Below the pieces are notes generated by a model, which saw only the letters and a list, made by a program, of their open reading frames with translations, ran no database searches and was not told the origin of the DNA. This document shows, piece after piece, positions 52,795 to 61,150 of a DNA stretch of 64,000 nt. Within the stretch, counting starts at the first letter, position 1. The number at the start of each line of letters is the position of its first letter. This stretch comes from Bdellovibrionaceae bacterium UBA6502 (lineage in GTDB: Bacteria > Bdellovibrionota > Bdellovibrionia > Bdellovibrionales > UBA840): assembly GCA_002436415.1 (NCBI GenBank), contig DJMA01000045.1, forward strand, positions 75,083 through 139,082, written 5' to 3'. A program made the translations under genes and the position numbers.

Positions 52795-53007
52795 TTAGAA
52801 TTCGTTAGACTTTTTCATTTTTTTAACTAGTCGTTTGCGAGCCGCAATTGACTTTTTCTTCGCAGAAATACTTGGTTTCTCGTAATGCTCTCTTTTCTTT
52901 AGTTCAGAAAGGATACCGGATTTCTCGCAAGATTTTTTGAACCTACGGAACGCTCCTTCGAAAGCTTCACCATCGCGTACTTTTACAAAAGCCACTGTAA
53001 TCACCAC
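52795..53007 (-). CDS. rpsU: 30S ribosomal protein S21
   Basis: S21 is a small basic protein of the 30S subunit that helps bind mRNA. The 70-residue protein has the family core VRDGEAFEGAFRRFKKSCEK (residues 11-30) followed by a basic helix and tail (KSIAARKRLVKKMKK). The frame opens with GTG codons at 53007 and 53004, and a third GTG at 52995. GAAGGG at 53009-53014 favours one of the first two. It is the first gene of the operon, with yqeY next. Confidence 0.95.
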   Translation of the reverse strand: MVITVAFVKVRDGEAFEGAFRRFKKSCEKSGILSELKKREHYEKPSISAKKKSIAARKRLVKKMKKSNEF

Positions 53008-53040
53008 CCTTCACGTGTGTATCGAGTTATAATGACGAGA

Positions 53041-53069
53041 TTTCTAGCAATTTCAGCTAATTAAGTCAA
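53041..53069 (-). promoter_or_regulatory. Putative sigma-70 promoter of the rpsU operon
   Basis: In the minus strand TTGACT (53064-53069) is separated by 17 bases from TAGAAA (53041-53046). The spacing is ideal, and the position about 40 bases upstream of rpsU fits. Confidence 0.5.
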
Positions 53070-53333
53070 GGATCTGCAAGTAAAATAGTAAGCTGACTAT
53101 TCACCAGTAAACTGGCAGCTCTAAGCCAGCTGTTAAGCCCACTTCAAGACAGTAATAGTATTGCCTGTTTTTTAACTAAAATCCAAATTCTTAAATCATC
53201 TCCATTAAGTTATAGGCCTTATCGTCATTTTGTTGCCATTATTTTAATCAAAAAAAGCCAACTAGAAATACCTTCTATCCAATAAAAGGAAGCAAAATCA
53301 GTTTTAGAGTGAGCTAGACGGCAAATTGTAAAT

Positions 53334-53362
53334 TTGTATTTTTTACATGGCGTTGGTATAAA
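53334..53362 (+). promoter_or_regulatory. Putative sigma-70 promoter of the repeat-protein gene
   Basis: TTGTAT (53334-53339) is separated by 17 bases from TATAAA (53357-53362). The start codon of the next gene is 38 bases downstream, with the GGGGGAAAT ribosome binding site between. Confidence 0.55.
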
Positions 53363-53399
53363 ATCAATCTAGGATATTTATTCTAGATTAGGGGGAAAT

Positions 53400-54482
53400 A
53401 TGAAAATTACTATACTAAGCGTAATCGCTTGTCTGGCATTCGCCACAAACCTTAACGCAAATGAAAGCAACTCAAAGGATTTTCAGCTGCTTGATTCCAT
53501 CGATCAAATGGCTGAAGCCGAAATTTCTATGAACTTAAATTTAGATTTTGCTGCAATGAACTTGGATTCGCAAAGTCTGTCCACCACCAAATTAACCATT
53601 AACAATGACAATATGGGTTCCGTTCGAAACCCACGCATTCGCCGCATTCTACAAAGAGAAATTAGAGCAAAAAATGTTGGTGAAGCAATGAGTATTAAAC
53701 GCACTGGTTTAACATTTGTAGAAAGTCTCCGCGATTTTCATGATTTAGCTTCTATTCCATTTAACAGTCCAACAGATGCATATAGAGACGCTAGAGGAGA
53801 GTTTATTCTCGCCCATATTGATCCTGTAATGCACTTAGAATATAGCCCAAGACTGATAACTTCTATGGAGTTGGATCTTAGAACTGTTAATCATGTGATC
53901 GCTTTAAAAAGAAAAGCAATTCGAATGGCTTATAATCTTTTTGAGTACAACAGACTAATGGAATTGGAGTTCCAGAAACCTTCCGATGCTATGAAACAAG
54001 CTCTTGGAAAATTAATTGGCGAAACCATTCTGATTGTACCTATAACTGATAGATTTAACTTTAATGACATTGAATTCTTAGCTTCTGACCTTGAACCGAA
54101 AACACGCAGCATTTCTGATGCCCTAGCGGTAAAGAGAGCTTTATATAGAAATGTTACCAATCTTCGACAGTTTCATGCTGCATCCGTAATATACCTTTCA
54201 AAGCCTACTGACGCCTACAAAGAAAGAAATGGAGACCAAATTTCACGAGAGATCATTCAGCACGTAAAACCAAGATCTAGCATTCGCAACCTAATCCGCA
54301 TTGAAGGCTTAACTAAATTAGTGCCTCAAGCAATTGCCGTGAAGCAAGCAGGTTTAGTTGCTGCCGGAACTCCTGAGCGCTTTTGGAGACTCACTGAATA
54401 CGCATTTAGGAGCCCAACTGATGCTTATAAAAATGCAGTCACAAGATTTATTGGCCAATACGCAAGTAGCTACGGAAAGTAA
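53400..54482 (+). CDS. Exported protein of four internal repeats
   Basis: The 360-residue protein has a signal peptide (residues 1-20, SVIACLAFATNLNA). After a linker come four copies of a repeat of about 70-75 residues. The repeats share a basic start (such as AMSIKR, VIALKR, ALAVKR, AIAVKQ), a middle Phe/Tyr, and an ending SPTDAY-type motif at residues 124, 194, 269 and 339. The distance from the basic start to the Pro is 29 residues in every copy. It is probably periplasmic or surface-located. I recognise no family. It has its own promoter and a terminator. Confidence 0.85.
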   Translation: MKITILSVIACLAFATNLNANESNSKDFQLLDSIDQMAEAEISMNLNLDFAAMNLDSQSLSTTKLTINNDNMGSVRNPRIRRILQREIRAKNVGEAMSIKRTGLTFVESLRDFHDLASIPFNSPTDAYRDARGEFILAHIDPVMHLEYSPRLITSMELDLRTVNHVIALKRKAIRMAYNLFEYNRLMELEFQKPSDAMKQALGKLIGETILIVPITDRFNFNDIEFLASDLEPKTRSISDALAVKRALYRNVTNLRQFHAASVIYLSKPTDAYKERNGDQISREIIQHVKPRSSIRNLIRIEGLTKLVPQAIAVKQAGLVAAGTPERFWRLTEYAFRSPTDAYKNAVTRFIGQYASSYGK

Positions 54483-54487
54483 TTCAC

Positions 54488-54513
54488 AAAGCGGGCCTAG
54501 CCCGCTTTTTTTT
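54488..54513 (+). terminator. Terminator of the repeat-protein gene
   Basis: AAAGCGGGC (54488-54496) pairs with GCCCGCTTT (54500-54508) with a 3-base loop and is followed by more T bases. It begins 5 bases past the stop and is a strong terminator. Confidence 0.94.
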
Positions 54514-54571
54514 TAGCTGAAATTTGACTTCCAAAGACAATTTGTTAAAAACCTTCTGCTAGGAGAACAAT

Positions 54572-55087
54572 ATGGCAGAAAAAACTTACAATGATGAATT
54601 TTGGATGGATCGATGCTTAGAGCTTGCAAAAGAAGCGGCAAACATAAAAGAAGTACCCGTTGGTGCTATTGTTGTTCATAAAAATCAGATCGTAGGTCAA
54701 AGCTTTAATCGCAAAGAAATCGACCAAAACCCAATTGCTCACGCTGAACTTCTAGCAATTCAAGAAGCCTCAAGAAATCTTGCTCGCTGGAGACTTAGCG
54801 GCTGCACTCTATATGTAACTTTAGAACCATGTATTATGTGTGCTGGTGCAATCACTCAAGCGAGAGTAGATCGTGTTGTTTATGCAGCGAAAGATCCAAA
54901 AGCGGGTGCAATTGAGTCTCTGTTTCAAGTTTTTGACTCTAAAGGATTAAACCACACTCCTATGCTTGATAGCGGCATCCAACAAGAAAAAGCATCTATC
55001 CTTTTAAAAGATTTTTTCAAAGGTCGTAGAGAAGAAAACGCAGAGAAGAAAACTTCTGTAAAAAGAGACTTAGAAGTGAGTCTTTAG
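54572..55087 (+). CDS. tadA: tRNA adenosine deaminase TadA
   Basis: TadA converts the wobble adenosine of tRNA-Arg(ACG) to inosine. The 171-residue protein has the zinc deaminase signature: NPIAHAELLAIQEAS (His and Glu, about residues 50-64) and TLEPCIMCAGAITQA (two Cys, about 87-101). The ATG at 54572 follows AGGAGA. It is flanked by terminators on both sides, so it is probably monocistronic. Confidence 0.96.
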   Translation: MAEKTYNDEFWMDRCLELAKEAANIKEVPVGAIVVHKNQIVGQSFNRKEIDQNPIAHAELLAIQEASRNLARWRLSGCTLYVTLEPCIMCAGAITQARVDRVVYAAKDPKAGAIESLFQVFDSKGLNHTPMLDSGIQQEKASILLKDFFKGRREENAEKKTSVKRDLEVSL

Positions 55088-55120
55088 TTTAAGAAATAAA
55101 ATTTTAGATGGAAACCCATA

Positions 55121-55158
55121 AGCCAGCAGAGACTTTCAAATTCTTTGCTGGCTTTTTT
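55121..55158 (+). terminator. tadA terminator
   Basis: AGCCAGCA (55121-55128) pairs with TGCTGGCT (55146-55153) with a 17-base loop, and TTTTTT follows. It is 33 bases past the stop. Confidence 0.85.
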
Positions 55159-55245
55159 AATGACATATAAACGGCCCCTTTTAATTACTAATTAAATAGT
55201 GCGAAAACCTTGGAACTCATTTTTTGTATTCATTGTAAGAAAAAT

Positions 55246-55575
55246 TCAAACTCCAACTATCGCAGTAAAACAAATAGTCACAGCTACAATCAAAATAAGA
55301 CATAGAATTTGTTGCAATAAGGATTGGATTTTACCAATTAGGTGCCCTAAACTTTTATTCGGCGCAATTCCGTAAATCTTGATCATTAGCTTGGTGGAGT
55401 TTGGCAAAGCCAAGGTATCCTGTCCCCACAAAAAAAGCCCTCTTTCGAGAGCTTCTTGCACAAGATCATTAAATTGATTCTCGCATTTACCAAAAAGACC
55501 AAAAGCTACTGCTTGTGTCTGATTTAAGGATTCTCTCAGACTCGACTTTTGAGTTCTTAGCCATTCGAGTAGCAA
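55246..55575 (-). pseudogene. Open frame overlapping the next gene, possible frame-shifted C-terminus
   Basis: This frame has 109 codons and starts with TTG inside the end of the 280-residue gene (89-base overlap). It ends in a hydrophobic tail (IQSLLQQILCLILIVAVTICF) that could be a membrane helix. It reads like a C-terminus that continues the upstream gene after a change of frame, for example near residues 271-280 of that gene. It might also be a chance frame. No family is recognised, and no strong ribosome binding site precedes it. Confidence 0.3.
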
Positions 55576-56329
55576 ATTTTAGAGCTTCGGGCTTTGGCAT
55601 ATTAAGACCTTTTTCATCCATTGCATATTTTAAAGCTCGGTGAAAACTTTCTATTGCTCTTGGGCCATGACCAATTAACTCGCGAGATAATTTTAAAGCC
55701 TCATAAGAGGTAAAAAATAGCTTACTACTTCGCAGATATTTATAGTTATCAATGAAAGCATCTGCAACTTCATCCTCTTCTGTATCCATGGAAGCCAAAA
55801 TTTCATGAACCAATTTTGCACAGGCGTACTTTGTCTGGGCTAAACCACGATCTTTTCGACAAAAATCAGTAAGCTCTTCAAATTCTTCTTTCATCTTTTT
55901 TGCAGAAACTTTACTTGGCTCCAAATACTTTTCTGCAACATTAATTGCTTCTTGAAGACTTAAATCTAAACCACTTTTTAGATATAGGTCTCTCAGCACA
56001 GAAACATACATATCCACTCGTTCATCTTCAACACCAGAAGCTTGCTTTGCTACTGGTACTGCATTGACCATTCCCACATTTAACTTTTGATAAAGCAAGA
56101 CGACTTTAATAAATCTTCTTGCTGCTCCATCACAGTTTTGCGAAACTTCTTCAGCTATTTTACGATTGTTTGCCTCAGCGGCTTTTCCAGCTCCTTTGGC
56201 TCCATGTCGCAAAAACTCTAAAGTAGTGATGTATTCTTTTGCTGAATCACAATATTGTACTGTAGTCTCTCCATATGCATTCGTACTTAAAGCGAGTAGA
56301 ATGCCTAAACTAAAGATTCCCTTCTTCAT
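55487..56329 (-). CDS. Exported helical protein of unknown function
   Basis: The 280-residue protein has a signal peptide (FSLGILLALSTNAYG, cleavage about residue 20). The rest is helix-rich and charged, with a few Cys (QYCDSAKE, NCDGAARR, DFCRKDRG) that could form disulfides. The middle has TPR-like spacing but no clear repeat. It is 8 bases downstream of the gene at 56338 on the same strand, so the two are co-transcribed. The true C-terminus is uncertain because a second frame (55246-55575) overlaps its end. Confidence 0.7.
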   Translation of the reverse strand: MKKGIFSLGILLALSTNAYGETTVQYCDSAKEYITTLEFLRHGAKGAGKAAEANNRKIAEEVSQNCDGAARRFIKVVLLYQKLNVGMVNAVPVAKQASGVEDERVDMYVSVLRDLYLKSGLDLSLQEAINVAEKYLEPSKVSAKKMKEEFEELTDFCRKDRGLAQTKYACAKLVHEILASMDTEEDEVADAFIDNYKYLRSSKLFFTSYEALKLSRELIGHGPRAIESFHRALKYAMDEKGLNMPKPEALKFATRMAKNSKVESERILKSDTSSSFWSFW

Positions 56330-56337
56330 ACAAACTC

Positions 56338-57075
56338 CTAAAACTTAAGACTTAACTGAAGACCTGGGACAACTTCATTGTTCGCTGTTTGAATTAAGCC
56401 TGAGCTTACCACTGGTCCGTAAACTCTATTTTTATAGCGGTCGTAGTCTAGGTAGATCTCTTCATAACGGTGCTTAAAAATCATCGGTAGTAAAGACGTA
56501 AAAGCAGCAATGCCAGCAACTAACTTTGCATCTTTACCGGCGTATTCTGTTTCCATCTGTGAAAGACCAATACCCGCCAAAGCCATGAACCATCTAGTCT
56601 TTTTCATTAATTTGTACCTATGATACATAGTTTCTTCCGCAATACGCACTCTTGCTAAACGATCTCTTTTGGACTTACTAGGCATTTTTCCAATCTGAGA
56701 CGCCGCTTTTCCGTACACATCATTTCGATCCCAGTAATAAGTTAATCCAGCAAAACTGGCCCCAACCAAGATTTGTAACATCGCCGCATTATCGACAGAG
56801 CTTTTTTTGTCTTCATAAGCTGTCGTAGTATTAAAATCAGCTGTATTAATGTCTTGATCACTCTGTAACATCACACCAGAAGCAATCAATGCAACAGAGG
56901 GTGTTAAAAGCTGCCAGTTTCTCATAAAGAAACCATCGTCGTTTTTACTTGCCTGTCTCAATCTATCTTCAGCACTAGGTACAACGTGTAATTCAGGGTA
57001 TAATAAATCTGCTGAAAATGTTTGAATGGATACGAGCATTACTAAAGTAGCGAAAAAATAAATCTTGCGGGTCAT
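56338..57075 (-). CDS. Exported or outer-envelope protein with hydrophobic segments
   Basis: From the ATG at 57075 it has 245 residues, with a signal peptide (FFATLVMLVSIQTFS, cleavage about residue 20). An earlier start at 57102 is possible. The remaining part has several hydrophobic stretches (LLTPSVALIASGVML, MLQILVGASFAGLTYYW and WFMALAGIGLSQME) and ends in LQLSLKF, an aromatic end often found in beta-barrel or outer-membrane proteins. The family is unknown. It precedes the helical exported protein, 8 bases away. Confidence 0.65.
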   Translation of the reverse strand: MTRKIYFFATLVMLVSIQTFSADLLYPELHVVPSAEDRLRQASKNDDGFFMRNWQLLTPSVALIASGVMLQSDQDINTADFNTTTAYEDKKSSVDNAAMLQILVGASFAGLTYYWDRNDVYGKAASQIGKMPSKSKRDRLARVRIAEETMYHRYKLMKKTRWFMALAGIGLSQMETEYAGKDAKLVAGIAAFTSLLPMIFKHRYEEIYLDYDRYKNRVYGPVVSSGLIQTANNEVVPGLQLSLKF

Positions 57076-57182
57076 CCTTGTTCCTTTGTGAATATCCTTC
57101 AATAATAAAACTAGATTATATTAGCTTGCTGTTACTGGGTAATCATTTTTGGGTTACCACAATAAACTAGGGGAAAAACTTT

Positions 57183-58208
57183 ATGAAAGTATTGAAGCCA
57201 TTGCTATTCACATTTCTTGGGATGTTAATTTTTTCTAACGATAGCTTTGCAAAATCACAATCCGTAGGAACCATCACCCGATTTTCTGGTGAAGTTAAAA
57301 TTCTCACACGACCTAAGGCTAAACCAAGTGGAAAAGGACCATGGGTAAAGTTTGAAAATCTTTACTACAAAGTGAAAAATGCAAAAATTGGTTTCAAATT
57401 AAAGAACAACAATGTCGTGCAAACCTATTCCAATGGTAAGGCCATGGTTGTCTTTGCCAATGGAGACCATATTAACGTTGGTTCTGGAACTTCTTACCAA
57501 CTTTCTTGGGATGAAACGGGTAAAAATAAAACTACCGCTTTAAAACTTCTGTACGGAAATGTTCGTGGCGTTGTTTCTCCAAAAGGACCTCGTAAGCAAC
57601 TTAAAGTCACTACCAAAACCGCAGTTGCTGGTGTGCGAGGAACTGATTTTTCAGTGAATCACTTAGGAACTAAAACAGAGGTAAATGTTCTTAGAGGGAA
57701 AGTAGAAGTTTCTCATAAAAAGAAAAATGCAAAACCAATTGAAGTCGCTGCTGGCTTTGTTGGTGAAATCGACTCTAAAGACTTGAAGAAAGATGAAAGC
57801 TCTGCCACCACAAATAAGGCGACAGTGCTTGCACCTACACCCATTCTAAAGAAAATTACAAAAGAGAAGCTGGTAAAAATTCAAAAAGACAGTACCGTAG
57901 AGAAAAAACCTCTAGAAACCGCAAGTCTAGCGGAAGCTGAGAAAATCACAAAAGAATTGGCATTACTAGAAGAAAAGGCCAAAAAAAGTGTGATCGAAGA
58001 CATTAAGACCTACAATCCTGAAGAAGGAAAAAGAGTCGAGGAAGCAGCGAAGAATGGAAACCTAGAAATCCACGAAATCAATACTACCGTAGTTAGTAAA
58101 CTCTTTAAAGAGGCACCAAAAGAAGATACTTCGAAAGAATTTTCTGAGGAACACTTCGAAGGAATGGATGATGATGTATACGAAAAGTATTTTAGAGACA
58201 ATATGTAA
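57183..58208 (+). CDS. FecR-domain exported protein
   Basis: The 341-residue protein has a signal peptide (residues 1-22) followed by a FecR-type domain: VGTITRFSGEVKIL (about 27-40), NGKAMVVFANGDHINVGSG (about 87-105), TTKTAVAGVRGTDFSVNHLG (about 142-161) and LRGKVEVSHKKK. FecR domains normally sense or bind surface polymers, and the classic FecR is an anti-sigma regulator. No sigma factor or receptor is adjacent. The C-terminal 140 residues are Lys/Glu-rich, probably an extended linker. The next gene overlaps by one base (TAATG). Confidence 0.87.
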   Translation: MKVLKPLLFTFLGMLIFSNDSFAKSQSVGTITRFSGEVKILTRPKAKPSGKGPWVKFENLYYKVKNAKIGFKLKNNNVVQTYSNGKAMVVFANGDHINVGSGTSYQLSWDETGKNKTTALKLLYGNVRGVVSPKGPRKQLKVTTKTAVAGVRGTDFSVNHLGTKTEVNVLRGKVEVSHKKKNAKPIEVAAGFVGEIDSKDLKKDESSATTNKATVLAPTPILKKITKEKLVKIQKDSTVEKKPLETASLAEAEKITKELALLEEKAKKSVIEDIKTYNPEEGKRVEEAAKNGNLEIHEINTTVVSKLFKEAPKEDTSKEFSEEHFEGMDDDVYEKYFRDNM

Positions 58209-58657
58209 TGAACTGTGAAATCATCATGTCCAAAAAACCTACAGAATGGGAAATATTGGAGATTGATTCTCTAAGTAATATTGTCTTTACACAAGCCTAC
58301 CCGATCGAAAAGCTGCAAGAACGATTGAACCAATCAGAAGACATTCGCCTCTATTATATAGTGGCGAATGAAAAAATGGTCGCATTCAAAATCGGCTATC
58401 AATGGAATGAAGAAACCTTTTACAGTTGGATTGGCGGAGTAAATCCCGAGCACCGACGGAAAGGTCTAGCAAAATCATTACTTTTAGCAATGCAAAATGA
58501 CTTAGAAAATTCGAACTACAAAATTTTGCGCACCCACAGTCGAAATCAGTTTCCCCAAATGATTGCATTAAATTTAAACAATGGTTTTTACATCACTGAT
58601 ACCATAGCCAGTGATGACCCACTGGACCCAAAGATTGTTTTTCAAAAGAATTTATAA
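58208..58657 (+). CDS. GNAT-family acetyltransferase
   Basis: The 149-residue protein is a single GNAT domain. The acetyl-CoA loop is VNPEHRRKGLAKSLLLAMQ (about residues 78-96, R-x-x-G-x-A type), and a following strand/helix has NNGFYITDT. Start is ATG at 58208, overlapping the FecR gene stop, or ATG at 58226. The substrate is unknown. Coupling to a FecR protein is unusual but is only shown by the overlap. Confidence 0.85.
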   Translation: MNCEIIMSKKPTEWEILEIDSLSNIVFTQAYPIEKLQERLNQSEDIRLYYIVANEKMVAFKIGYQWNEETFYSWIGGVNPEHRRKGLAKSLLLAMQNDLENSNYKILRTHSRNQFPQMIALNLNNGFYITDTIASDDPLDPKIVFQKNL

Positions 58658-58751
58658 AATTCTTTTAGTTGCTTTTTGACACCAAAAGTTTTGGCCCATG
58701 CTTTGCTCTTACTAAATGTGGGAGCCAAAAAAGACAGTTAAGGGGGTCAAA

Positions 58752-60983
58752 ATGAATTTATCTGTTTCCAAAGTTTTAGTAGCCGGTGCAGTCTTAATGA
58801 GTGCCGTTTCGATAAAAAGTCAAAAACTTCAAGCACAAACATACAATGATCCTTCAGATAGTCAGAGTGCACGAATCGTAAAAAATATGATGGAAAATTA
58901 CGATCTTACTGAAGAGCAAATTTCTGCGGTTTCTCGTGATTTAGGAGTGATGCTTAGCGAAGTCCGTGAGCTCAACAACGAAGCCTCGCGCTATGATGAT
59001 GAGTTCAAGTCTTTACAGAATCAAAGGCAAAGACTTCGTTCTGAAATTCAAGGAACAGAACGTGAACTTCAAAATCTTGACTCTAGAATTAAAGATCTAG
59101 AACGAAATTTACAAAACCTGAGACAAGACAATCGGCAAATTAGCCAGGATATAAAACAAGAGCAACGAGCGCTTCAGCCATTAGATCGAGATTTAAAGCA
59201 AAAAAATCAAGCGCATAAAAAGCTTCTAAATGAAAAAAACAAACTAGAGAGACAAATCAGTGCTTTGCAAAGTCAAATTAAACAAGACAAAGCAACAATG
59301 AAAACGGCTGGACCAAAAATATCAAAGAACAAACAACAGATTCAAAAAGAAAGAACTGCCATACAAAGACTCGATCAGGGAATTAAAAAGGCAAAGAGCG
59401 ACAATGTTTCATTACAAAAAAGTCATGACAGCAATATGGCTGAAATTCGTAAAAAGCAAAAGAAGTTAAACGGACTTCCTCCAAGAAGCCCAGAAAGACA
59501 AAAAATAGCTCGTGAAATCCAAAAGATTGTCGCTGAGAACAAAGTTCTGAATCGAAAAATTCAGCGCAACAAACAGCAGGTCGAGCGCTTGGGAAGAACA
59601 AAATCTACCGGTCAAAGGAATATCGCAAAGTTACAGAAAGACAACCAAGTTCTGCAAGCCTCCTTGGATCAAGCGAGAAAACGAACTGCAAATAGCTCTT
59701 CAAAATTAACAAGCCTGAACCGTCAGAAAAACAAATCTGAGCAACAAGTAAAAGTAGCTGCCAATGAAAAATCTAAAGCCAGACGCGCCTACGACCAAGC
59801 CTCTCAGAAACTCAATCGTTTAGAGAGACTTTACGATAAAAACCAAGAGAAAATCAGCGACAAGCAAACTGCCAAAGTTAACTCTCAAAGAAGACTTAAG
59901 CAGGCGCAAAGAGATTTACCTCAAATGAGACAAGATTTAGTGAACAAAAGAATTCGATCTCAAAGTGTGAAAAGACAATTGGATCAAATTCTTTCTGAAT
60001 TAAATCAAAAAGAAGCTGTGCTTAGTCGCTTAAGAGCACAAGAAACAGAATTAGCACAAGCATTGAAGAATATGTATTCCTACTCGAATAGAAACAAAGT
60101 TTTAAATGTTGCAGTTGGGGCAACGAGCTTGCTTGGCGACTCAGCTCTTCATCAAGTTGAAGCAGCTATGTCGAGTGGTAAGAAGGTAGTATTTTGGGCC
60201 GACAGCGAGCTAAGCAGTACTTTTATTTATAATCACGGCCAACTAATGGGTATTGAACAGGCTCGTTACGAATATGCCTCAGGAATCCAAGGCTCAAATA
60301 TTCTAGACGGAATGCAAATAGCAAGAGATATGGAGCAAGTGGTTATTTCAGGAACTCAAGACTCCGTCCCTCTTTTAGTTTCAAATCGAAATCAAGTTGT
60401 TATGGCCGCAGTTCCTGTATACAAAGCTTCTTACTTAAGTAGTTTCATCGTGAGCTCAGGATTAAATGCAAAGCAAATTGCGGATGCGAAGCTGGCTAAA
60501 ATATTAAAGCGAATCGCCAATGCAAGTCCCGCAGATTTGATGCCCAAAGATCCGGTAGATCCAGGACAACCATCTGATCCAGTAGATCCAGGATACCCAG
60601 TTGATCCTTATGTAGAAGTTGTTGATATGAAAAGTTTGTCTGTGCAAATCCCTGACAACTCCCCAGCCGGTATAGACCAAAAAATCTATGTCGATGCTAA
60701 AGAGGGATATGTTATTCAAAATATAAGCTTAGACTTAGAAATCGTTCACACCTACATCGGTGACTTGGTGGTTAAGCTAGTTCATCCATCGGGGCAAGAA
60801 GTAGTGATTCACAACAAACAAGGTGGAGGAGATGATAATTTAAATCTTAGTTTGGGAGCTGAAGCACTTGCAAAATTTAAAGGCTTACAGGCCGCTGGAA
60901 AGTATTCGTTGGTAGTTTCAGATCATGCATCAAGAGATACCGGTTATATCTCTTCCATTAAAATGACTGTTGAAATGCTATAG
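58752..60983 (+). CDS. Exported coiled-coil protein with a C-terminal P domain
   Basis: From the ATG at 58752 (GGGGG upstream) the protein has 743 residues. It has a signal peptide (LVAGAVLMSAVSI), then about 360 residues of near-continuous coiled coil rich in Gln, Lys, Arg and Asn (for example ERNLQNLRQDNRQISQD). A globular part of about 160 residues follows. A Pro-rich linker with PVDPG repeats (about 607-624) leads to a C-terminal proprotein-convertase P domain (about 630-743, with LEIVHTYIGDLVVKLVHPSG and SDHASRDTGYISSIKMT). P domains in bacteria usually stand beside secreted peptidases; none is here. It could be a surface or fibre-like protein. Confidence 0.85.
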   Translation: MNLSVSKVLVAGAVLMSAVSIKSQKLQAQTYNDPSDSQSARIVKNMMENYDLTEEQISAVSRDLGVMLSEVRELNNEASRYDDEFKSLQNQRQRLRSEIQGTERELQNLDSRIKDLERNLQNLRQDNRQISQDIKQEQRALQPLDRDLKQKNQAHKKLLNEKNKLERQISALQSQIKQDKATMKTAGPKISKNKQQIQKERTAIQRLDQGIKKAKSDNVSLQKSHDSNMAEIRKKQKKLNGLPPRSPERQKIAREIQKIVAENKVLNRKIQRNKQQVERLGRTKSTGQRNIAKLQKDNQVLQASLDQARKRTANSSSKLTSLNRQKNKSEQQVKVAANEKSKARRAYDQASQKLNRLERLYDKNQEKISDKQTAKVNSQRRLKQAQRDLPQMRQDLVNKRIRSQSVKRQLDQILSELNQKEAVLSRLRAQETELAQALKNMYSYSNRNKVLNVAVGATSLLGDSALHQVEAAMSSGKKVVFWADSELSSTFIYNHGQLMGIEQARYEYASGIQGSNILDGMQIARDMEQVVISGTQDSVPLLVSNRNQVVMAAVPVYKASYLSSFIVSSGLNAKQIADAKLAKILKRIANASPADLMPKDPVDPGQPSDPVDPGYPVDPYVEVVDMKSLSVQIPDNSPAGIDQKIYVDAKEGYVIQNISLDLEIVHTYIGDLVVKLVHPSGQEVVIHNKQGGGDDNLNLSLGAEALAKFKGLQAAGKYSLVVSDHASRDTGYISSIKMTVEML

Positions 60984-61007
60984 TCCAAAATTTCATTGAT
61001 CACCCCG

Positions 61008-61049
61008 TGCCCGTCATCTGGCTCCATTGGATGGCGGGTACTTTTTTTG
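61008..61049 (+). terminator. Terminator of the coiled-coil/P-domain gene
   Basis: GTGCCCGTCATC (61008-61020 region) pairs with GATGGCGGGTAC (61031-61042) with one bulge, and seven T bases follow. It is 25 bases past the stop. Confidence 0.88.
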
Positions 61050-61150
61050 AATTAAAACTCTGATCTCATTTTTCAAAAGCATCACAAGTAATAAGCTGTA
61101 GAAAACTCAAAATAAAATTGAGTACAAGCTACGTTGGCAGTAATAAGAAA

